From assembly GCA_900315755.1 (NCBI GenBank), contig ONAI01000002.1, positions 1 through 60,271 of the forward strand: 60,271 bases of DNA, written 5' to 3'. The notes beneath the pieces are model-generated. The model saw only the letters and a list, made by a program, of their open reading frames with translations, did no database searches and was not told the origin of the DNA. The position numbers and the translations under genes are program-made. Below are positions 54,046 through 60,271 of the stretch, piece by piece. The stretch is from an uncultured Ruminococcus sp. GTDB taxonomy: Bacteria; Bacillota; Clostridia; Oscillospirales; Ruminococcaceae. Position 1 is the first letter of the stretch; the number at the start of each line of letters is the position of its first letter.

Positions 54046-55909
54046 AGTGGTAAACGATGAAAACAGAAATGATACCGGCATTGAAAAAATGCTGAAGGAT
54101 CAGATGGATGCGCTTGCGGAGAATGTTGATTGCTACGGTGATATAATTTCAAAGCTTTATCCTCAGCGCGATGTCAGATCAAGCGAAGAAGGCTTTATTG
54201 ATTCTGTTGATGATGTTGAGAATATCACTGGAAAGAAGCGAGTTCCTTCTCTTTTGAAATTTGGCGTTGTATCAGCGGCTGCACTCGTGGCGTTTGCATC
54301 TGTTCCGAAGTTCATAACGCTGGATCTGGACCGTGATTCCGGAATGGAATCTGCAATAGCCTCTTATCAGGAGATACTCACCGACGTTAAAAATGCTGAA
54401 AACAATGCCAGCAATTATAATGTGTATGATCTTACTCTTGAAGAATATGCACAGAATGATGTCCTTATAGATCCGCTTTTCAGATGTCCGTTTGAGCTTG
54501 ACACAGTTGATGACGCAAAGGTCAAGCTTTTCATAAGAAAAAACCAGTATTTCAATACGAATGAAGTATATGCTGTTGAATACAAAGGCGATTACAAGGA
54601 AGAGAACTTCATAGCAGCTGCAAGTTCGGGCGTTAAATTCACCGAGAAGGAGCTCAGCGAGTTCGACAACATATACGAAGACGGTGCTGCACAGGCATAT
54701 TACAAGGCGCTGATGTGTCCTGAGGGTGAGCGCTTCTGCGGTATCGCAGCCGAGCATAATTTCAAAGGAGCGGATAACGGCGGACTCACCGATCTTGAAG
54801 GCAAGCCTGTATCAGCTGCGGCTTACAGCTTCAACACGATCTACAAGGACAGCGATGGTATCCTTCCGATAGCAACATCGGTGCTTTACTACCACGATAA
54901 CAGCGAAACTAAAGAGAATAGTGAATTCAAATACGACACCTATTCCTTCAGCGTGGATAAGAAAACCGAAACTGTTAAAGAATTTGAACCGGAAACAGAT
55001 AACGGCGGCTGGGAGATCTCTCTTTACAGCGATGGCATTTCGGCTTTTCCGGAAAAGGAATACCTTGAAGCGAATCAAGCAGAGCTTTTCTTTGATCTTG
55101 ATGAAATTCCCGAAAAAGGCGAATTGGAGTATGTTATGCCGTATGCGGAGTATTTCCGCGTAAATATCAGCGACAGATATGCGCCTTCCGAGCGTTTCAA
55201 AGCTGTTACATCCGAGAATAATCTTTCAGCGATAGTTTCCACGATAGGCGATATGTCGGCAAGAAGATCCATGATGATATTCGGTGCCCGCGGAAAGCTT
55301 GTCGTTAAAAATGAAGAACAGGAATACTCCCGTGGTCTAAGAGTATTATCCACTAAGAGTAAGGACGCGCAGACTTATCTGGGTGTATCTATCAGAATAA
55401 CACCTGCCGCAACTCTTTCTGAACTCCGGGAAAACCGTATGCAGGCAAAGAGAGCATATGTAAAAGGTACTCTTGATTATTGTGAAAAAGATATGGGATT
55501 TGCTTACACTTATGAAGGAGATAGTGTTGGAATTGTAACTAATTATTCTATCAAATACTATAAGATCAAACTCGATCAGGCAAGGGCGCAGGTTGATGAA
55601 CGTGTTGGATTCAAAGGTCCGGAAAGAGTTATCGAAGCGAGAGAAAAAGAGATCTTAAAGCAGGAATATCTCGAACGTCTGGATGAAATAATTGGTTATG
55701 AGAAGAGTGCTTTGGATTCAATGGTGCAGTACGACAATAATTTTGTAGATAAACTCAGAGAATGGTATCCTGATGCTTCTGAGGAGGAAATTCAGAGGTC
55801 ATATGCGGATGCGATGAGAAATCTTGAGGTGCAGAAGAAAGTCATCAATGAACATTTAGAAAAACTCAATGGGCTCAGAGATAAGTTCGATGAACTTATG
55901 GGAGAATAG
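54038..55909 (+). CDS. Single-pass membrane protein, putative partner (anti-sigma) of the ECF sigma factor
   Basis: A 623-aa protein. The N-terminal ~72 residues are acidic and presumably cytoplasmic, a helix at about 73-90 (LLKFGVVSAAALVAFASVP) follows, and ~530 residues would be outside. The cytoplasmic part lacks the HxxxCxxC zinc anti-sigma motif. The outer part has no family I recognise and ends in a coiled-coil-like charged region (about 540-620). By position and topology it is an anti-sigma candidate. Start is GTG 54038 (overlapping) or GTG 54047 behind AGGCAGGTG; the choice is open. Confidence 0.68.
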   Translation: MSKVVNDENRNDTGIEKMLKDQMDALAENVDCYGDIISKLYPQRDVRSSEEGFIDSVDDVENITGKKRVPSLLKFGVVSAAALVAFASVPKFITLDLDRDSGMESAIASYQEILTDVKNAENNASNYNVYDLTLEEYAQNDVLIDPLFRCPFELDTVDDAKVKLFIRKNQYFNTNEVYAVEYKGDYKEENFIAAASSGVKFTEKELSEFDNIYEDGAAQAYYKALMCPEGERFCGIAAEHNFKGADNGGLTDLEGKPVSAAAYSFNTIYKDSDGILPIATSVLYYHDNSETKENSEFKYDTYSFSVDKKTETVKEFEPETDNGGWEISLYSDGISAFPEKEYLEANQAELFFDLDEIPEKGELEYVMPYAEYFRVNISDRYAPSERFKAVTSENNLSAIVSTIGDMSARRSMMIFGARGKLVVKNEEQEYSRGLRVLSTKSKDAQTYLGVSIRITPAATLSELRENRMQAKRAYVKGTLDYCEKDMGFAYTYEGDSVGIVTNYSIKYYKIKLDQARAQVDERVGFKGPERVIEAREKEILKQEYLERLDEIIGYEKSALDSMVQYDNNFVDKLREWYPDASEEEIQRSYADAMRNLEVQKKVINEHLEKLNGLRDKFDELMGE

Positions 55910-55930
55910 TAACAAAAGAGGTTAAAAATA

Positions 55931-55956
55931 ACTGCCGCACTTTTCAGTGCGGCAGT
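55931..55956 (-). terminator. Terminator of asnA
   Basis: ACTGCCGCAC (55931-55940), 6-base loop, GTGCGGCAGT (55947-55956). On the minus strand the stem is followed by TATTTTTAAC. It may also stop the converging sigma operon. Confidence 0.85.
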
Positions 55957-55965
55957 GCTGTTATA

Positions 55966-56976
55966 TCAAAGGAGTGTTATGCCGTTTTCGGCACACTTTT
56001 CGATCATTTCGTCTGTCCAGATAGAGGACTGTACCTCACCGATGTGAGCCTTTTTGAGAAGCAGCATACAAAGTCTTGACTGACCGATACCGCCGCCGAT
56101 AGTGAGCGGAAGAGTGCCGTCAGCTATCATCTGGTGATACTTGTACTGCATTCTGTCCTCAGCACCGCATTCAGCAAGCTGTGATTTAAGAGAAGTCTCG
56201 TCAACTCTGATACCCATTGAGGAGATTTCGAGCGAATCATCGAGGACTTCATCCCAGAAGAGAATATCGCCGTTGAGTGACCAGTCATCGTAGTCAGGAG
56301 CGCGGCCGTCATGTTTTTCGCCGCTTTTCAGCTTGCCGCCTATACCCATGAGGAATACAGTTCCGTGTTCCTTTGTGATGAGTCTTTCGCGCTCATGACC
56401 TGTCTTATCCGGGTACATATCCTCGAGCTCCTGAGTTGTTATGAAGAAGACATCGGTATTGATGCTTCCTGCTATCTGAGGGTATCTCAGACTGATCTTG
56501 CGCTTTGTGTAAGCAACAGCCTTAACTACTGATCTTACAGCGTCCTTGAGGTATTCGGTCGTTCTCTGTTCGCGGGTGATGACCTTTTCCCAGTCCCACT
56601 GGTCAACGAAGATAGAATGAGTGTTATCTGTATCGTCATCGCGGCGGATGGCGTTCATATCAGTGTAAATGCCCTCACCGGCAGTATAGCCGTAACGGTA
56701 AAGTGCCATTCTTTTCCATTTAGCAAGCGACTGAACGACCTCAGCTTCGCTTCCTATCTCCTTAATGTCGAAATCTACCTTGCGCTCAACACCGTTGAGG
56801 TCATCGTTTATACCGCTGCCTTTTTTTACGATAAGCGGTGCTGATACTCTGTCGAGAGTAAGTGCGAATGAGAGTGCCTGCTGGAATACATCCTTGATGT
56901 ACTTGATAGCGTGTTGGGTTTCACGCAGTGTGAGAGCTGATTTATAGCCCTCTGGGATATACAGCGATCTTGACAT
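55966..56976 (-). CDS. asnA: Aspartate-ammonia ligase (asparagine synthetase A)
   Basis: A 336-aa ammonia-dependent asparagine synthetase related to class II aaRS. Signatures: YIPEGYKSALTLRETQHAIKYIK, DRVSAPLIVKKGSGINDDLNG, SLAKWKRMALYRYGY, EGIYTDMNAIRRDDDTDN and LPLTIGGGIGQSRLCM. It makes Asn from Asp, NH3 and ATP. The ATG at 56976 has AAAGGAAAG upstream. It is the last gene of a minus-strand cluster that begins with an Asn T-box and asnS. Confidence 0.96.
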   Translation of the reverse strand: MSRSLYIPEGYKSALTLRETQHAIKYIKDVFQQALSFALTLDRVSAPLIVKKGSGINDDLNGVERKVDFDIKEIGSEAEVVQSLAKWKRMALYRYGYTAGEGIYTDMNAIRRDDDTDNTHSIFVDQWDWEKVITREQRTTEYLKDAVRSVVKAVAYTKRKISLRYPQIAGSINTDVFFITTQELEDMYPDKTGHERERLITKEHGTVFLMGIGGKLKSGEKHDGRAPDYDDWSLNGDILFWDEVLDDSLEISSMGIRVDETSLKSQLAECGAEDRMQYKYHQMIADGTLPLTIGGGIGQSRLCMLLLKKAHIGEVQSSIWTDEMIEKCAENGITLL

Positions 56977-57056
56977 TGTAATCACTTTCCTTTACTGATA
57001 ATTTATTAAAAGAACAGCGCCATTGATGTTCTTTCATAGTGATAGTAAGGCGCAGA

Positions 57057-57962
57057 TCAGTCCGCGCGGTTCAGAGTTCCCAGTATACCTTCAGCATCAG
57101 CGAGGATGAAGGTGTCATCGTCGATAAAGCGGATATAGGTTGGTTCTTTATCACTGTTATTGCTTGTGATAGTTCCCTTATCGTCGTCATAAATGTAGTC
57201 CTTCGTTTCGGTAGCATACATATAAGCCTTTCCGCTTGAAGGGAAATCAATAGCTGAGATCGAATCGTTTGAGAAATCAGCCGGTGCATCATATTCACCG
57301 TATATTTCATCGGACTTCTTATCACGGGTGAAGGTATAATACTTGTCCTTGAAGCCTGCTCTGAATGACTTTCCGTCGAAATCATATATCGGAGCATTTA
57401 TACCGCCGATGAATAAGGATTTGTCCTGAAGTGCACTGGAAATATCCTCGCCGTAGAGTTCGAGAGGCTTTTCATCCTTGATGCACATCACTGAGGACAT
57501 ATCAAGAGTGAAAGTGATACTGCACATTCCGTCATCACCGAACTCCATGTAGCAGTCTCCGATCTCCATGCCTTTGAGGTCGCTGTCACCCATTATCATT
57601 TCAAGAGTATCTTCATCAATATTCCACTTGCCGATAATGTCGCCGCCGGGCTCACCGGGAAGATCTTCAGGAGATACAGTACCTGTCGATTTCTCCCTGG
57701 TAGTTTTTTCTTTCTTTGAATTCTTGGTTGTGGTTTCTTCTTCGGTTGATTTTTCTTTGCTCTTCTTTGTTGACTTGGTATTGCTTTCTTTTCCGTTGTT
57801 CTCTGTTTCGTCTTCTTCTGTTTCATCCTCATCGCTTGTTGAGGAAGCAGAAGTCTTTGAATTCTTGGAGGTGCTTTCGGAACCGTCGTCACTGTCTCCG
57901 CAAGAAGTGAAAGAGCAAGCGAGCAGCATACTTACTGCAAGGATAGAAATTAGCTTTTTCAT
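57057..57962 (-). CDS. Lipoprotein of unknown function between asnS and asnA
   Basis: A 301-aa exported lipoprotein: MKKLISILAVSMLLAC with lipobox-like cysteines (AC16 and SC21), then a long low-complexity Ser/Thr/Lys/Glu spacer to about 95, and a beta-rich C-terminal domain starting at GKWNIDEDTLEMIMGD that resembles lipocalin-like 'quantity-response' lipoproteins common in Ruminococcus. The last assignment is my impression only. RBS AGAAAGGAAAA; 23 bases after asnS, 80 bases before asnA. Confidence 0.8.
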   Translation of the reverse strand: MKKLISILAVSMLLACSFTSCGDSDDGSESTSKNSKTSASSTSDEDETEEDETENNGKESNTKSTKKSKEKSTEEETTTKNSKKEKTTREKSTGTVSPEDLPGEPGGDIIGKWNIDEDTLEMIMGDSDLKGMEIGDCYMEFGDDGMCSITFTLDMSSVMCIKDEKPLELYGEDISSALQDKSLFIGGINAPIYDFDGKSFRAGFKDKYYTFTRDKKSDEIYGEYDAPADFSNDSISAIDFPSSGKAYMYATETKDYIYDDDKGTITSNNSDKEPTYIRFIDDDTFILADAEGILGTLNRAD

Positions 57963-57985
57963 AATGATTTTCCTTTCTGATAAGT

Positions 57986-59356
57986 TTATCTTATTGAGCC
58001 GACTGTTCTCGGGAAGAGGATAACGTCGCGGATATTAGCCATACCTGTTGTGTACATGATAAGTCTCTCGAAGCCGAGACCAAATCCGCCGTGAGGTACG
58101 CTGCCGTACTTTCTGAGGTCGAGGTAATCGGAATAGAGGCCGAGGTTCATATTTCTCTCGTTCATAGCAGCGATGAGCTTATCGTAGTCGTACTCACGTT
58201 CGCTTCCGCCGATTATCTCACCTACACCGGGGACGAGAAGGTCAACAGCAGCAACAGTTTTGCCGTCCGGATTCTGTTTCATGTAGAAGGACTTGATCTC
58301 CTTCGGGTAATCGGTTACGAATACAGCCTTCTTGAATACCTTCTCAGAGAGGTATCTTTCATGCTCTGTCTGGAGGTCACAGCCCCACTCAACAGGGTAA
58401 ACGAAGTTTTCACCGGATTTCTTGAGGAGGTCGATAGCCTCAGTGTAGGTAACTCTGCCGAAATCGTGCGAGATGAGTTCTTCAAGTCGAGCCTTGAGTC
58501 CCTTCTCGAAATGAGCATCGAAGAATGCTACCTCGTCAGTACAGGTCTTGAGAAGCTTGCCTATAACGTATTTGAGCATATCCTCAGCAAGTTCAATGAC
58601 ATCATCGAGCTCCATGAAAGCTACCTCTGGTTCAATGTGCCAGAATTCAGCGAGGTGCTTGGGAGTGTTGGAGTTTTCGGCACGGAAAGAAGGTCCGAAA
58701 GTATATATCTTACCCATAGCCATAGCAGCCATTTCGCCTTCAAGCTGACCTGATACTGAAAGACCAGCCTTTTTGCCGAAGAAATCATTAGCGTAGTATT
58801 CTTCCTCAGTCTTGTATTCAGTTGTGAAGCCGTTTGTAGTTACCTGGAACATTTCGCCTGCACCCTCGCAGTCACTGCCTGTGATAAGCGGAGTGTTGAT
58901 GTAAACATAGTTATTGCTCTGGAAGTATTCGTGGATAGCAGCGGCAAGCACTGAACGTACTCTCCAGACAGCGTTGAAGGTATTCGTTCTGCCTCTGAGG
59001 TGAGGAATAGTACGGAGAAATTCAAGGGTGTGTCCTTTTTTCTGGAGAGGGTAGTCAGTCGGAGCATCGCCGAGAATAGTAATAGCTTCCGGAGTTGTGT
59101 TGATCTCAACAGTATTATTTCTGCCGGCAACGGCTTTGCCTGTTACCTTAACTGACATACCAACGCGGGGCTCTTTGTAATCGCTCTCGCCTTTTTCGAC
59201 TACTACCTGTATGTTTTTGAGCGAGGTACCGTCATTGAGCTCAATAAAAGCGACGCTCTTTGAATTTCTGGATGTACGCACCCAGCCGCAGACGGTAACT
59301 TCCTTGTCCACGAAATCCTGTGAACTGATGATGTTTTTGATGTCGATGTGCTTCAT
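57986..59356 (-). CDS. asnS: Asparaginyl-tRNA synthetase
   Basis: A 456-aa class IIb aaRS. The N-terminal OB-fold anticodon domain is about 1-110 (VTVCGWVRTSRNSKSVAFIEL). Motif 2 is FRAENSNTPKHLAEFWHIEPE and motif 3 GFGLGFERLIMYTTG, ending in RDVILFPRT. AENSNTPKH is the AsnRS type rather than AspRS. The ATG at 59356 has AAAGGAACG upstream; an in-frame TTG six codons earlier is rejected. Controlled by the Asn T-box. Confidence 0.96.
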   Translation of the reverse strand: MKHIDIKNIISSQDFVDKEVTVCGWVRTSRNSKSVAFIELNDGTSLKNIQVVVEKGESDYKEPRVGMSVKVTGKAVAGRNNTVEINTTPEAITILGDAPTDYPLQKKGHTLEFLRTIPHLRGRTNTFNAVWRVRSVLAAAIHEYFQSNNYVYINTPLITGSDCEGAGEMFQVTTNGFTTEYKTEEEYYANDFFGKKAGLSVSGQLEGEMAAMAMGKIYTFGPSFRAENSNTPKHLAEFWHIEPEVAFMELDDVIELAEDMLKYVIGKLLKTCTDEVAFFDAHFEKGLKARLEELISHDFGRVTYTEAIDLLKKSGENFVYPVEWGCDLQTEHERYLSEKVFKKAVFVTDYPKEIKSFYMKQNPDGKTVAAVDLLVPGVGEIIGGSEREYDYDKLIAAMNERNMNLGLYSDYLDLRKYGSVPHGGFGLGFERLIMYTTGMANIRDVILFPRTVGSIR

Positions 59357-59410
59357 GATGATCGTTCCTTTCAATAATGAATATTATTCAGGACGAGTGA
59401 GCATATATAC

Positions 59411-59670
59411 AAAAAGCCCCCGTCCTATACAGGACGGGAGCATAATACCCGTGGTGCCACCTGAATTATCGCAAAAGCGATCACTTTTGAGCCGCTGTAA
59501 CGTGCGGAAAACGTCTCACCTACTAAGAAGCAGCTTGATTGGAAAAGCCGGATCCTTTGGGGTTGCTGCTCGGAAGTGTTATTCACACAAACTCTGATAT
59601 GCGGCTCGCACCTAATCCGCACTCTCTGGAAACGAAATTTCGTGTTACTTCTCTTCGTCATTGCATTTAT
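59411..59670 (-). ncRNA. T-box leader, asparagine-specific (AAC specifier)
   Basis: Minus-strand T-box. Stem I has CCAGAGAGTGCGG and AGGTGCGAG; the specifier segment reads GAAT-AAC-AC-TTCCGAG, putting the Asn codon AAC at 59580-59578. The T-box sequence AGGTGGCACCACGGG is at 59462-59448. The terminator CCCGTCCT/AGGACGGG (59438-59419) is followed by TTTTT. Same layout as the Val T-box, where the specifier also precedes RC-TTCCGAG. Confidence 0.95.
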
Positions 59671-59677
59671 TGTGTTT

Positions 59678-59706
59678 ATTGTATCACTTTTTAGGCGTGA
59701 TGTCAA
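59678..59706 (-). promoter_or_regulatory. Sigma-A promoter of the Asn T-box operon
   Basis: Minus strand: TTGACA (59706-59701), 17 bp, TACAAT (59683-59678). Confidence 0.88.
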
Positions 59707-59874
59707 TAGGAATACGGAAAAAACTTCATTTAACTTAAATCAGCTTAAATCAATCGTTTGTGCATATTGTATAATCAAAGGAAATTGCTGCAATGGGAAA
59801 TGGGGATTTCGGGCTTTTTGAATCTGTGATAATTGTAACAACTTACAAAATTTGGCTGCGGCAAGAGTAATTTA

Positions 59875-59903
59875 TTGATTTTTAAGCGAATAAATGCTAT
59901 AAT
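59875..59903 (+). promoter_or_regulatory. Sigma-A promoter of the last gene
   Basis: TTGATT (59875-59880), 17 bp, TATAAT (59898-59903), about 85 bases before the start codon. The remainder of 59707-59987 shows no gene. Confidence 0.78.
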
Positions 59904-59987
59904 TGAATTATTGAGTTCATATATTATTAATATTTTGTATACTTTTCACACATATATACGTCAAGTATTTGTTTGGAGGAAATTTTA

Positions 59988-60271
59988 ATGAAGATGATAA
60001 AGTGTCCGGAGAATCATTTCTATGATTCGGATAAATACGATAGTTGCCCGCTTTGCGCGAAGAATAAGCGCAACAGTGCTGTCAATGATGATGAAAGCGG
60101 CAGCAAGACAAGGATCGTTAAAATAAGCAGCAGAGCTGTTAAAATTAAGAAGCAGCCTGAGACTAAGAAGCCGGAGGTCAAGTCCGAGCCGAAGCAGTCC
60201 GAGACAAAGAAGCCGGAGGTCAAGTCCGAGCCGAAGCAGTCCGAGACAAAGAAGCCGGAGGTCAAGTCCGA
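59988..60271 (+). CDS. Zinc-ribbon protein with charged tandem repeats (3' end outside window)
   Basis: The first 94 residues of a protein that runs off the window. The N-terminus MKMIKCPENHFYDSDKYDSC carries a CPxNHFYD...CPLC zinc-binding pattern often found at the start of FHA-domain or kinase-like regulatory proteins in Clostridia (recalled association, not shown here). A Lys-rich linker is followed by 14-residue repeats (ETKKPEVKSEPKQS). RBS TTGGAGGAAA. What follows the repeats is unknown. Confidence 0.78.
   Translation, partial: MKMIKCPENHFYDSDKYDSCPLCAKNKRNSAVNDDESGSKTRIVKISSRAVKIKKQPETKKPEVKSEPKQSETKKPEVKSEPKQSETKKPEVKS
60159..60271 (+). repeat. 42-bp tandem repeats, at least 2.7 copies
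   Basis: Units at 60159-60200, 60201-60242 and 60243 to the window end, differing by a single base (ACT/ACA). They encode ETKKPEVKSEPKQS and keep frame; copy number beyond the window is unknown. Confidence 0.93.

Noticed and set aside
60159-60271. CRISPR array
   Set aside because: The 42-bp units are directly adjacent without spacers and keep the reading frame of a coding gene.

Overview
The window looks like chromosomal DNA of a low-to-moderate GC, anaerobic, fibre-degrading Ruminococcus-type bacterium (Clostridia). The evidence is a secreted GH26 enzyme and a secreted CotH-kinase protein that both end in dockerin modules, a lipoprotein with a cohesin-like segment, pyruvate formate-lyase, rubredoxin, two amino-acid-specific T-box leaders, and a run of near-consensus sigma-A promoters (TTGACA-like, 17 bp, TATAAT). 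No tRNA, rRNA, IS element, prophage or CRISPR array is visible. Species is inference only.

Layout. 1-2.8 kb: the 3' end of glycogen synthase, two tandem paralogous membrane proteins, a HAD phosphatase and a small unknown protein. 3-5 kb: a zinc-ribbon/kinase-like/PASTA membrane protein that has lost its catalytic residues. 5.1-13.3 kb: two overlapping M42 peptidases, a GNAT protein, an Alum_res/methionine gamma-lyase-family PLP enzyme, PcrA helicase and pyruvate kinase. 13.3-19.7 kb: metY (minus strand), then a Val T-box driving valS with MmcQ/YjbR, GNAT, Dabb and SDR genes. 19.7-24.6 kb: folC, gdhA, a 58-aa protein, an HD-domain protein and a lipoprotein with half a cohesin-like fold. 24.7-29.2 kb: cysK behind a nine-codon leader ORF ending in Cys-stop, a three-cysteine Rrf2 regulator with a long multi-hairpin leader, and a pyruvate formate-lyase split over three genes. 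29.4-35.2 kb: an AI-2E-family exporter, a degenerate GGDEF protein, an intracellular glycosidase-like protein, ispD and ispF.

35.4-42.4 kb: a CBM35-GH26-dockerin enzyme, a nested 132-bp palindrome, a second folC, a zinc-ribbon membrane protein and the CotH-dockerin protein. 42.6-49.3 kb: rubredoxin, a two-repeat DUF1508 protein, then coaX-coaBC-membrane protein-comM-rodA. 49.4-55.9 kb: a DUF1846 protein, a His-rich metal-exporting P-type ATPase with an ArsR/SmtB-like operator, and an ECF sigma factor overlapping a large one-pass membrane partner. 55.9-59.7 kb: an Asn T-box unit, asnS-lipoprotein-asnA. The window ends inside a zinc-ribbon protein with 42-bp tandem repeats.

How it fits together. 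Central carbon and redox genes (glgA, pyk, pfl, gdhA) sit with sulfur and amino-acid genes (metY, cysK, asnA) that carry visible RNA or DNA control elements. The most unusual items are the tripartite pyruvate formate-lyase, whose middle gene looks like a degenerate Cys-rich copy of the glycyl-radical domain; the triple-dead pseudokinase; the cysK leader peptide next to an Rrf2 gene with its own structured leader; and the asparagine T-box operon that contains a lipoprotein.
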